NCBI GenBank assembly: GCA_030731635.1
Contig: JANQTR010000232.1
Coordinates: forward strand, 1-21,028
DNA length: 21,028 nucleotides
Direction: 5' to 3'
Source of the DNA: Erythrobacter sp.
GTDB lineage: Bacteria > Pseudomonadota > Alphaproteobacteria > Sphingomonadales > Sphingomonadaceae
Below, one piece after another: positions 1 through 7,932 of this stretch. The translations under genes were made by a program, and so were the position numbers. The first letter of the stretch is position 1. Every line of letters starts with the position of its first letter. The notes beneath the pieces were generated by a model. It worked only from the letters and a program-made list of their open reading frames with translations. It had not been told where the DNA came from and did not search any database.

Positions 1-530
<530 letters not shown>

Positions 531-672
531 GAGAGTTCGCACTGTCAACGACAGGCCTGCCCAATGGGTAAGCAAGTCTTTGTCGTGGAGAGTTTCTCCA
601 GCCAGATACGCCCTTTACCACTCACCCAAGTGAGTGTGCATCGATTTAAAAACCCGCATCCACTGGCCCCAT
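531..672 (+). other. 23S-5S internal transcribed spacer
   Basis: About 140 bases separate the 23S end from the 5S start. I see no tRNA or open reading frame with gene-like character here. The short open frames across this stretch overlap the rRNAs and are chance. Confidence 0.7.
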
Positions 673-790
673 TGCTTGGTGGCCATAGCGTCTGTGACCC
701 ACCCGATCCCATCTCGAACTCGGCCGTGAAACCAGACCGCGCCGATGGTACTATGCCTCAAGGTATGGAAGAGTAGGTCGTCGCCAGGCA
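673..790 (+). rRNA. rrf: 5S ribosomal RNA
   Basis: The terminal helix pairs GCTTGG at 674-679 with CCAGGC at 784-789, using one G-U pair. The conserved CCCGATCCCATCTCGAACTC block is present at about 702-721, and the length of about 118 bases is normal. It lies between 23S and the initiator tRNA, as expected for an rrn operon. Confidence 0.93.
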
Positions 791-890
791 TTGAAGCCAG
801 TGGGAGCGGGTATAACCCATTCACAAGTCATAGGGCTGTCCCGCAAGGGCGGCCCTTTTGGCGTCTTCACGCTCTGGCGTAAAAGATGCT

Positions 891-916
891 CTCCTTCTGA
901 GAAAGCCTCAGAGGAG
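891..916 (+). other. hairpin between 5S rRNA and tRNA
   Basis: CTCC then TCTGAG (891-901, with T895 bulged) pairs with CTCAGAGGAG (907-916) around the loop AAAGC, giving a 10-pair stem. There is no T-tract, so it is more likely a processing structure in the rrn transcript than a terminator. A smaller AAGGG-CGG-CCCTT hairpin lies just upstream at 845-857. Confidence 0.35.
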
Positions 917-997
917 CAGGCCAATCGGTTTCGCAGAAACCGCAAGGCCGCCCGGCCATCCGCAGCGCTCGCGCCACGGACGCCAACAAATCGGTAT

Positions 998-1074
<77 letters not shown>

Positions 1075-1152
1075 ACCGCCACCTGACTTTTTTGGTCGCG
1101 TGAGCTCATTTCCCCAGGTTACATCACAGCCAACCAATCCTTATCGGTTCCC

Positions 1153-1175
1153 CACGCTGCATTCGCGGTGCTTTT
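1153..1175 (+). terminator. possible rrn operon terminator
   Basis: CACGC (1153-1157) pairs with GCGGTG (1165-1170, one bulged G) and is followed by CTTTT. The stem is short, so this is only a candidate. The T6 run at 1088-1093 just after the tRNA has no convincing stem before it. Confidence 0.3.
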
Positions 1176-1194
1176 AATCGTGTTTGATCAGTTT

Positions 1195-1536
1195 CTAGAC
1201 TAGCCGGATTGCCGGCACCGGAAAGAAGTCGCCATTCGCTTTCAAGTGAGTTTGGCGGATAACCGCACGTGTGTTCAGAAGAGTACCAGCAAGTTCATCG
1301 TCGAGATCAGCGACAGAGGCGCTACAGCCGTGCTGGCGGATGAGGGCAATCTCGTCGATCAGCTCGCGCAGAAGCTTGGTGGAAGAATCGCGACGACTCT
1401 CTTCTTCCAACCCTTCAATCAGATCGACCGCTGCTTTGACGACGCAGTTTCCCGCGCTTGGGTATGGGCAAATACGCGGCGAACTCAGATGTTTGCATCT
1501 GAGGGACTCGTTGCCAGTCAGGCAGTGAATTTTCTG
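1195..1536 (-). pseudogene. possible remnant of an unidentified gene
   Basis: This minus-strand frame is open from 1536 to a TAG at 1195-1197. It contains no ATG; the only plausible start is a TTG at 1410 with poor spacing to any ribosome binding site. The predicted peptide after the TTG is helical and charged and looks protein-like, but I do not recognise it. Two stops (at 1537-1539 and 1555-1557) precede it. It may be the 3' end of a gene whose front was lost when the neighbouring block arrived, or it may be chance. The rest of 1075-1695 shows nothing else I can support. Confidence 0.22.
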
Positions 1537-1695
1537 TCAAGCGTCTCCAACATGCTAGCCGCTCCAAGCTAGGGGATCCTTGCCAGCACGGATGTGTCAG
1601 CGCGCCATAGCGGCTGGTGCCCACCGCTTTCTCGGTTCAGCCTTGTTTGTGCCCGATGCCGGCTTCTGTCGGCGGTTACAGCAAGGAGAGCTGAA

Positions 1696-2562
1696 ATGTA
1701 CGACGGTTACGATCCGGAAATGGAGCTGATGGAGCTCGAAGGCGGTGCCACGATGTTCGGCGGCTACCAGGAAGGCGCGTTCGAGACCGCTGACGGCTTC
1801 GACCTTTTCGATGGCAGCTACGAAGATGAATTCGGAGGGCTGGGCGAATACGGTGGCGACGGTTTCTTTGAATCCGAAAGCGACCTCGGCGAGCTCGAAG
1901 GCGATCCCTTTTTCGGCAAGATCTGGAGCGGGATAAAGAAGGTGGCCAAGGCAGCAGCCCCGCTTGCCAAGCGGTTTGCACCACAGATCGGAACATTGAT
2001 CGGCGGCGCGCTGGGTGGACCAGCTGGTGCCGCTATCGGCAGCAAGCTCGGCGGCGTCGTCAAGTCTCTGGAAGGCGAGGGCGAAAGCGAAAGCGAAAGC
2101 GAAATGGAAGCCCAGTATGAGGGCGATAACATGGACGAGGCCATTGCCGAGGCGATGGCGACTGCTGGTTCCAAGGGCGACCCTTCAACCGCGCAGGCGA
2201 TGGGATCAGCGCTCACCGCCACCATCGCGTCGCGCGCCCCAGCACAGGTTCGCCAGATGCTGCCAGTGTTATCAAAGGCCGGTGGTGATGTCGCCCGGGC
2301 GCTGGCTCGTTCAAATGATCCGCGCGCCAGAATTTTGATCCGGGCGCTGCCCACGATCCAGAAGCGCACCATCGCCACGCTGACCGCCAAGTGCCGCGCC
2401 GGCAAACCTGTGACGCCGCGCACTGCCACGCGAGTGATGACCAAGCACGCCATGCGCACGCTCAACAGCCAGCCCGCATTGGCCAAGGCGCTGGCCAGCA
2501 ATGCGGTCAGGAAAAACCAGCTCGACCGCACCGCAATTGCGCGCGCTGAGCGGTTTTACTGA
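1696..2562 (+). CDS. gene A: acidic/glycine-zipper protein, function unknown
   Basis: The protein has 288 residues. ATG 1696 is chosen because AAGGAGAG (1683-1690) sits five bases upstream; a GTG at 1594 would add 34 residues without such a site. Visible layout: residues 1-72 are rich in Glu, Asp, Gly, Phe and Tyr. Residues 72-98 form a basic amphipathic helix (FFGKIWSGIKKVAKA...). Residues 99-121 are a glycine zipper (GGALGGPAGAAIGSKLGG). Residues 127-143 are a Ser/Glu repeat. Residues 146-288 form a basic helical domain with RALPTIQKRT and GKPVTPRTA motifs. There is no signal peptide. From memory, similar acidic-repeat proteins with this C-terminal motif are widespread but unnamed; this was not searched. 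The zipper next to a basic helix could insert into a membrane, as in pore-forming or bacteriocin-like peptides, but that is inference. It is the first gene of the accessory block. Confidence 0.8.
   Translation: MYDGYDPEMELMELEGGATMFGGYQEGAFETADGFDLFDGSYEDEFGGLGEYGGDGFFESESDLGELEGDPFFGKIWSGIKKVAKAAAPLAKRFAPQIGTLIGGALGGPAGAAIGSKLGGVVKSLEGEGESESESEMEAQYEGDNMDEAIAEAMATAGSKGDPSTAQAMGSALTATIASRAPAQVRQMLPVLSKAGGDVARALARSNDPRARILIRALPTIQKRTIATLTAKCRAGKPVTPRTATRVMTKHAMRTLNSQPALAKALASNAVRKNQLDRTAIARAERFY
2081..2104 (+). repeat. four tandem copies of hexamer GCGAAA in gene A
   Basis: Four uninterrupted GCGAAA units encode the Glu-Ser repeat of gene A. Gain or loss of units would change the acidic tract by two residues without shifting the frame. 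Confidence 0.85.
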
Positions 2563-2571
2563 TCCCCGAGG

Positions 2572-2602
2572 TGCCGACGCGCGGCAGTGCTGCGCGTCGG
2601 CA
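2572..2602 (+). other. strong hairpin between genes A and B
   Basis: TGCCGACGCGC (2572-2582) is the exact inverse complement of GCGCGTCGGCA (2592-2602). The stem continues inward through G-T, G-C and C-G pairs to a three-base loop (2586-2588), for 14 pairs in total. It starts nine bases after the gene A stop and has no T-tract after it. It could protect the 3' end of gene A mRNA, act as an attenuator, or be a weak terminator that makes A more abundant than B-E. Confidence 0.75.
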
Positions 2603-2640
2603 GGTCTTCCCCCAACCACCATTCGGGAAAGTGAGCCGTC

Positions 2641-3696
2641 ATGCCTGCCTATCGCTCTGATTCACTTGCCACGCGGGCGCGGCGCCCTGGCACCGCCATG
2701 GTGGCCCTGCACAATGACGAGGACGAGAGCTTTCTCGAACTTGATCAGGCGGATGCGCCGTTGCTCAACGTCGACCTCTATGAGGCGCGGATGTTCATTA
2801 GGGGGCACCGACAGCGCATTCTTGCCGCGGCCTTTACGGCGGCGAAGCGGATTGCCAAGCAACACGGCGCCGCCGCCTTGCGGCACGAGGCTTATCAGCG
2901 GCAGGCTCTGCGCCAGGGATTCATGGGAGTCTATCTTCAGGTCAATCCGGCGCCCGTCCATCACGGCAAAGCCGCCGCCGACCAATATCGCCGCGAGCTG
3001 ATTGCGGTGGCTCGCCGAGCCGAGGACGAGCTGATGCAATTGCTCGGTAGCCTCAAGGGCATGGTGCTGCGCCTCGCGCGCTCCACAATCACCAAGGGGC
3101 TGTTCGAAAGCGAATGGGAAGGCGACAGCCAGGATCGCCGCTCGCCGAAGTTCAAACGGACGGCCGCCGTTCACCGCGCCAAGACATCAAAGCGCACCTA
3201 TACGCTTCAACGCGCTGCCGCCCGGCAACGCACGCTCCCGCAGCGACCCTCGCAGCGCCAAATTTCTTCCTACATGATCCATTTTTCGGGTTTGCCGCGT
3301 GGCTGGGCTCTGCGTCCATCGGTGCTTGAATTGCTGGCCACCCATGTTTGGAGGCAATGGTACTCCTTCACACCGATGTTTGTCAGTATTGGCACTGCTC
3401 TGGCGAAGAGCGCGACCGGCAACCCTGCACCAGCTGTGGTCGGCAACGTCTTGGCCGAATTCATGATCCACCAGGGTTTGATCGGTCAAAATGAGCGTGC
3501 TTTTTGGTCGAGCTTCCTTGCCGGTCTTTGGTCGGCCCCGATCCCCCGGCTGACCTTGCTTGCCATGTTCGCTGGAATGATAACGCTGGCGAAGGGCCTT
3601 AAAGCTGCCAAGCGGAACGCCGCTTTTGAGCACGGTGCAATCGAATCAGAAGCCGAGGCCGAAGCGCTTGCGGCGTTCGAAATGGCTGCAGCGTGA
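2641..3696 (+). CDS. gene B: unknown protein with FESE motif
   Basis: The protein has 351 residues and I do not recognise it. ATG 2641 has only a weak upstream GTGAG; ATG 2698 is an alternative. Residues 45-150 look helical and charged. Residues 155-162 read FESEWEGD, resembling FESESD in gene A. Residues 165-210 are very basic. Residues 244-320 are more hydrophobic, with a possible membrane segment at about 300-318 (IPRLTLLAMFAGMITLAKG). The C-terminus has an acidic ESEAEAEA stretch (335-342). Its stop overlaps the start of gene C (GTGA at 3693-3696), which indicates translational coupling. A role as partner or substrate of the gene C protease is possible but is inference only. Confidence 0.75.
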   Translation: MPAYRSDSLATRARRPGTAMVALHNDEDESFLELDQADAPLLNVDLYEARMFIRGHRQRILAAAFTAAKRIAKQHGAAALRHEAYQRQALRQGFMGVYLQVNPAPVHHGKAAADQYRRELIAVARRAEDELMQLLGSLKGMVLRLARSTITKGLFESEWEGDSQDRRSPKFKRTAAVHRAKTSKRTYTLQRAAARQRTLPQRPSQRQISSYMIHFSGLPRGWALRPSVLELLATHVWRQWYSFTPMFVSIGTALAKSATGNPAPAVVGNVLAEFMIHQGLIGQNERAFWSSFLAGLWSAPIPRLTLLAMFAGMITLAKGLKAAKRNAAFEHGAIESEAEAEALAAFEMAAA

Positions 3697-5030
3697 CCGG
3701 CGCGCCTGCCTCGACCTTACCCAATCCTGCCCCGCGCAGCAGCACAAGTGCGGTGGATGGCGGTGCGGGAGGGGTGCCCCCGGCGTTGGGCTTCTTTGCC
3801 TTGCGCACCATGGTCAATGCTGATCGCTATGCCCGCGGCATGGCCCACTTCAACCCCAAGCAGTTTGGCGAGGGCCCGCAAAGTCCAAGCCCTGCCCACA
3901 TCCACGCGGTCAATCAGCTGCTGGGTGTGTTTCACAAGCTGGCGCAGCAACAGCAGGGCAAGCTTTCCGCAGCCGCGCGCGGAGTGCGGCAGAACGGCGG
4001 GGCCGATGCGCGTGCGGCGCTGCTGGAGCACAAGGAACAGTTGCACGCCATCGCGCAGCAAGGTGAAAAGGTTTGGGAATTCTATCTCAACCTGTTCAAC
4101 CAGCGCACCGGCCCGTTCGCAACCATGCTTTCCGGGATCGACCGGATTGCGCTGGATTGTTACCGCTCGGTCTATCTTGGGCTTGGCAAGGCCCGGTCGA
4201 TCCCCAGCCCAACCCCCTTCGCCTATGTCCAGACCGGGTTTGGCCCGGCAACCTTTCGTCGCGGCGTTAAGCTGACCAAGTTGGGACGACGGGAGAACCC
4301 CTTTCCGTTGGTGATGATACCGTTCCATCGGCTCATCAACCCCTGGTCGCTTGGCGCGGTCCCGCACGAAGTGGCGCATAACATGCAAAGCGATCTGGGG
4401 CTGTGGGAGGTGATGCCCGGACGCATCCGTGCCCGCTTCGCCGAAGCCCGGCTGCCACCGGCAGCAGCGGCGATCTGGATGCGCTGGCACAAGGAATCCT
4501 ATGCCGATCTGGTCGGTACGTTGCTGATCGGTCCGGCCTATGTCGGGGCGCTGATGGATGTCGTCGGCCGGTCAGTCGCGCAGACCGCGTCTTATTCCGA
4601 TGATGCAGTGCACCCCACACCGCTGGTGCGGGTGCCGCTCAACCTCCATCTGCTTGAGCGCATGGGCTTTCACGCCGATGCCAAGGCGTTTCGCGCTGCG
4701 TGGGATGCGCTGTACCCGGCCAGTGCCTGGCAGCAGCTCCCGGCTGTGTTGCGCAAGGACCTACCCGCCCAGATTGCGGCCGCGGTCGAGGCGATGGTGA
4801 TGACCGCCATGCCCGAGCTGGGCGACCGCAGCATGTTTGATGTCGCCCGGTTCGAACCGAAGCATGCGCAGGTCACCGCCGAAGGTGCGGTGCGGCTGGA
4901 GAGCGGCCATTCCACCGGGGTGCTGCCCGAACGGTTCCTGATCGGTGCAGCGCGGCTGGCATTGGCGCGCGGCAAGGCATCGCCTGAAACCATCACCCGC
5001 AATTTCTACGCCACGCTGGAACGGAGCTGA
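3693..5030 (+). CDS. gene C: predicted HExxH zinc metalloprotease
   Basis: The protein has 445 residues. Residues 225-229 read HEVAH, a zincin active site with two histidine zinc ligands and the catalytic Glu226. About 40 residues on, ESYADL (268-273) has acidic residues placed like the third ligand of gluzincins. HPTPLVRV (307-314) is a further conserved-looking block. The stretch before HExxH (ENPFPLVMIPFHRLINPW, 201-218) also looks conserved. There is no signal peptide or lipobox, so the protein is probably cytoplasmic or exported by a non-Sec route. GTG 3693 overlaps the gene B stop; ATG 3810 is an alternative start. Gene D begins three bases after its stop. The family name is unknown to me. 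The metalloprotease call is strong, but substrate and role are unknown. Confidence 0.82.
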   Translation: MTGAPASTLPNPAPRSSTSAVDGGAGGVPPALGFFALRTMVNADRYARGMAHFNPKQFGEGPQSPSPAHIHAVNQLLGVFHKLAQQQQGKLSAAARGVRQNGGADARAALLEHKEQLHAIAQQGEKVWEFYLNLFNQRTGPFATMLSGIDRIALDCYRSVYLGLGKARSIPSPTPFAYVQTGFGPATFRRGVKLTKLGRRENPFPLVMIPFHRLINPWSLGAVPHEVAHNMQSDLGLWEVMPGRIRARFAEARLPPAAAAIWMRWHKESYADLVGTLLIGPAYVGALMDVVGRSVAQTASYSDDAVHPTPLVRVPLNLHLLERMGFHADAKAFRAAWDALYPASAWQQLPAVLRKDLPAQIAAAVEAMVMTAMPELGDRSMFDVARFEPKHAQVTAEGAVRLESGHSTGVLPERFLIGAARLALARGKASPETITRNFYATLERS

Positions 5031-5033
5031 GCC

Positions 5034-6716
5034 ATGCAAACAGCCAAAAATGTCCCCAGCGCTGAGTTCATTCAGGCGGCCGCCGCCTTCGGAACGGCGC
5101 GGTCCCGGACTGCGAAAGGCCTCGATAGCTTTGAACAGCAACGGCAAACGTTTATCAAAGCGCAAGGCGAGCGCGCCAGCCTGACCGATGTCGCCTCTGT
5201 CGTGCCCAGCTTGCAAGAGCGCCTCAAAGGGCTTGAAGGCGAAAGGGTGACGAGTTCGATCGTCAACCGCGCATTCCGGATCGCGACCGACATCGCGGCC
5301 GGCCTGCTGGATCCCAAGATCGTCGCCGATATCGCGCAGGAAGCCGAAGAGGCGCAGGCCAGCGGGAGCGAAGCCGCGCTGCTGCTCCAGCGGCTCAAGA
5401 ACCTGGAGCGTGCCAACAAAGCCTTGCTGACAGCCTGCGAAACGCTGGGCGATGCATTCGATGAAGGAGAAGGAACTATGGCAAATGCCAATCGTGACGC
5501 CGCGCCCAAGCCGCGCCAGCTTGGCTCTTTCCGCACGCCGCGCGCGCTGGAAGGACAGGTCAAGGCCGATAGTGTGGCCAGCCAGCTGATCAATACCCTT
5601 GATCGCCTGGGCTTGCCGCATATCGGCGGGGGCCTCAGTCTGGGCGACGATGCCAGCGGGCAGTTGACGCGGCAGTTGGTGCGCGCGCTCGATGATCAAT
5701 TCGAAACCGTGGCGACCGCCACCGGGATGCGTGCGAAGACCCGGCAGCGCCCGCTCTTTTCGAACAATGCAGCTGGCCATGCCGGCATGAGTGGGCGGCT
5801 CAAGATTGATGCGCAGGCGATCGATCTTGATGCGCAGCGGCTGCAGGAAATTCTCGACGGGATCGATAGCCAGATGCGGTTTCAGGAGCGTGATAACGTC
5901 TCTGGCGGCGCGGCCCGCACGCGCCGACTGATCTATTCCATGCTCGACGACATCCGCGCCATGGCCACATCGCCACAAGGCATCCCGGCGCGGCAGGCGA
6001 ACCTCAAGACCAACCAACTGTGGAGCACAATCGTTTCATACCTTTCCACAATCGGGATCGAGATCGCCACTGACGTGGAGGACGATGGTAAGAAGGACGG
6101 GGGCGAGAAGAAAGGTGGCGGCTCGCCAATGTTCTGCTGCGGCAAGATCATACTGCCGCAAGGCGTGACCGCGCGCGAAGAACTGGAAAGCGAAGTGCGC
6201 GAGGTCAATGCGGTGGTAACGCAGATACATGACCGCATCGCCCGTTCCTCGCGGGTCCGCTCGAACGCAGAGCTTAGCTACCGCCTGCAACGCTCGCTCG
6301 ACCAGGCGGCGCGCTGCACACGGGCGACGCTGGGCCTGATCAATGGCGTTGGAATGGCATGCACGCTCAACCTGTGGGAGAGCATCGACATCGACATTAC
6401 CGACAGCGCCGGGGAGGGTAAAAACAACGCGACCCGGGAAAGCCTCGGCAATGGCATGATCGATAGCCTGTCATGGCTGCTCAGCATTGCGGATCGGTTC
6501 GTCGATAATGCCCAGGTTGTCGACACCATGACATCAATCGAACTTGCCGGGCTGGGCGCAGAGCTGACGGAAATCAGCGCGATCCTCAGCGCCTGCAGCA
6601 ACACGCTTTCCGATAAGGATCTGGATGAGCTGGCTGAGAGCGTGTCGGATCAGGTCTCCGGCCTCGCGGCGGTCTCGGCCAGCTGCGCCCAATTCGCAAA
6701 AATTCTCGCGCGCTGA
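5034..6716 (+). CDS. gene D: large helical protein, function unknown
   Basis: The protein has 560 residues and I do not recognise it. ATG 5034 follows CGGAG (5022-5026) and lies three bases after the gene C stop. Most of the protein is predicted helical by composition. Residues 30-145 are heptad-like and charged. Residues 351-366 are a Gly/Lys linker, followed by a Cys pair in MFCCGK (366-371). There is no signal peptide or obvious membrane span. An in-frame ATG at 5478 (residue 149) has a better ribosome binding site than the first start: AAGGAG at 5464-5469 plus a second AAGGA. A shorter 412-residue product, or an ancestral fusion of two genes, is therefore possible. Confidence 0.78.
   Translation: MQTAKNVPSAEFIQAAAAFGTARSRTAKGLDSFEQQRQTFIKAQGERASLTDVASVVPSLQERLKGLEGERVTSSIVNRAFRIATDIAAGLLDPKIVADIAQEAEEAQASGSEAALLLQRLKNLERANKALLTACETLGDAFDEGEGTMANANRDAAPKPRQLGSFRTPRALEGQVKADSVASQLINTLDRLGLPHIGGGLSLGDDASGQLTRQLVRALDDQFETVATATGMRAKTRQRPLFSNNAAGHAGMSGRLKIDAQAIDLDAQRLQEILDGIDSQMRFQERDNVSGGAARTRRLIYSMLDDIRAMATSPQGIPARQANLKTNQLWSTIVSYLSTIGIEIATDVEDDGKKDGGEKKGGGSPMFCCGKIILPQGVTAREELESEVREVNAVVTQIHDRIARSSRVRSNAELSYRLQRSLDQAARCTRATLGLINGVGMACTLNLWESIDIDITDSAGEGKNNATRESLGNGMIDSLSWLLSIADRFVDNAQVVDTMTSIELAGLGAELTEISAILSACSNTLSDKDLDELAESVSDQVSGLAAVSASCAQFAKILAR
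5464..5480 (+). promoter_or_regulatory. internal ribosome binding site and ATG within gene D
   Basis: AAGGAG (5464-5469) lies eight bases before an in-frame ATG (5478-5480), and a second AAGGA (5470-5474) lies closer. The downstream peptide starts MANANRDAAPKP, a typical soluble N-terminus. The purine-rich run also encodes DEGEG, so coincidence cannot be excluded. Confidence 0.4.
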
Positions 6717-6749
6717 CGGCGCCGCGCCCTATTGCAAGGAGCAAGTTCC

Positions 6750-7862
6750 ATGAGTGACAAAGAACCCGGCTCGATCGGGAGCCTTGATGAATACAATGCG
6801 CTGATTGCAAAGCTTGAAGAAGCCCGGACCCGGCTCGTGCGCGACGCGCGTGATGAATTGTCGAGCACGCCGAACAGCGAAATCATCGCCGAATGGGTGG
6901 CCGGCGCCAACGCCCTGCTGTCGCAGGCGGCAAGTTTTGCAGGTGACGGCGATGGCGGCTTTGCGCGAATGATCGGCCTTGGTGATGATATCGCCACCAC
7001 GATCGGTCAGACGGCACCGCCCAGCCTGGTTCCCAACTACGACAATGATGTGCGGCGCGAACGCCTGCGCGCGGTGGGCGATCTCTATTACATCTACCAG
7101 CACGAACGCGCCGGCGTGTTCCGCGCGCTGTTGAAATTGCAGGCCCTGTTCCGGTCAGGGGAGGTGCGCCTGTCGGACGGGCCGGGCGCAATGGCGCTTT
7201 ACCAATTCGATCGCAAGCGGGTGCTGCGCTACACCGCCGGGGATCGCTTTGCCGCCTATCGCAAGGTGTTTGGCTATACCGATTCGGCGGTTCCGGCTGG
7301 CGCGCTGCCCAACACGGCGTTCCATGGCCTGCTCAGCGGTTTCTGCGAGCATGTGTCGCGCTATTTCAGCGACAAGCGGGTGTCGGAGGTGTTGCGGCCG
7401 GATGGCTCGCGTGAAACTTTTGGCAGCATGGCGGTGGTGCGCCGCGCCGGGCTCGACCTGCGGCATAACCTCAAGCAGGTCAGCTATGGCCATATTGCGG
7501 TGCTGCGCAGTGAGGTCATGATCCTGCTGCGTGAGGCCTTTGAAATTCTGGGGTCCACCGACATCGTCAATCTGTTCGGTGCCGACAATGCCTGGGACGT
7601 GCTCGAAGAATTGCAAAAGCGTTATCTGGGCGAGGCTTCGGCTGCGTCACAGCGTAGCCGCCTTGCGACATCGGGCCGCAACATTCTTACCTGGCTAGCC
7701 GAAGACCATCTGTTGACCAATATCAGGATCGACTTCGAAGCCTTCCTTGAAGCGATCATTGATGATTGCGATGATTGGAGAACAAGTGCCGAATCTGTCG
7801 GCCTTGCAAATCAAGTAAAGAATCGGCAGGATAATATTGTCCCGCTGCGCCGTGGAGCGTGA
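6750..7862 (+). CDS. gene E: unknown protein, last gene of A-E block
   Basis: The protein has 370 residues. ATG 6750 is chosen because AAGGAG (6736-6741) is eight bases upstream. The N-terminal 60 residues look like a helical, coiled-coil-prone segment. The central part, residues 160-292, looks like a compact conserved domain with blocks YRKVFGYTDSAV, AVVRRAGLDLRHNLK and FGADNAWDVLEELQKRYL. From memory this set of blocks resembles an unnamed family, but I cannot assign a function. There is no signal peptide, membrane span or recognisable catalytic motif. It sits 33 bases after gene D and was probably co-transcribed with it. Base composition becomes AT-richer toward its 3' end and beyond. Confidence 0.78.
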   Translation: MSDKEPGSIGSLDEYNALIAKLEEARTRLVRDARDELSSTPNSEIIAEWVAGANALLSQAASFAGDGDGGFARMIGLGDDIATTIGQTAPPSLVPNYDNDVRRERLRAVGDLYYIYQHERAGVFRALLKLQALFRSGEVRLSDGPGAMALYQFDRKRVLRYTAGDRFAAYRKVFGYTDSAVPAGALPNTAFHGLLSGFCEHVSRYFSDKRVSEVLRPDGSRETFGSMAVVRRAGLDLRHNLKQVSYGHIAVLRSEVMILLREAFEILGSTDIVNLFGADNAWDVLEELQKRYLGEASAASQRSRLATSGRNILTWLAEDHLLTNIRIDFEAFLEAIIDDCDDWRTSAESVGLANQVKNRQDNIVPLRRGA

Positions 7863-7902
7863 GTTGTGACCAAAAAATACAATTCGGGCCTTGTCATGTT
7901 TG

Positions 7903-7915
7903 TTAGTTAAACTAG
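7903..7915 (+). promoter_or_regulatory. possible operator dyad upstream of the HTH gene
   Basis: TAGTT (7904-7908) and AACTA (7910-7914) form a near-perfect dyad around A7909, extended by a T-G wobble outside. It lies 18 bases before the start of the LuxR-type gene, within an AT-rich gap of 70 bases. NarL/LuxR-type dimers bind dyads of this size, so autoregulation is possible. No clear -35/-10 pair was identified. Confidence 0.28.
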
Positions 7916-7932
7916 AAAATGGGACGAGAGCG

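Noticed and set aside
1088..1093. T6 run after the tRNA as a terminator
   Set aside because: There is no stem immediately upstream other than the tRNA itself.
4761..6017. 418-codon minus-strand frame antisense to genes C and D
   Set aside because: It is an antisense shadow in GC-rich DNA; genes C and D have ribosome sites, operon spacing and recognisable motifs.
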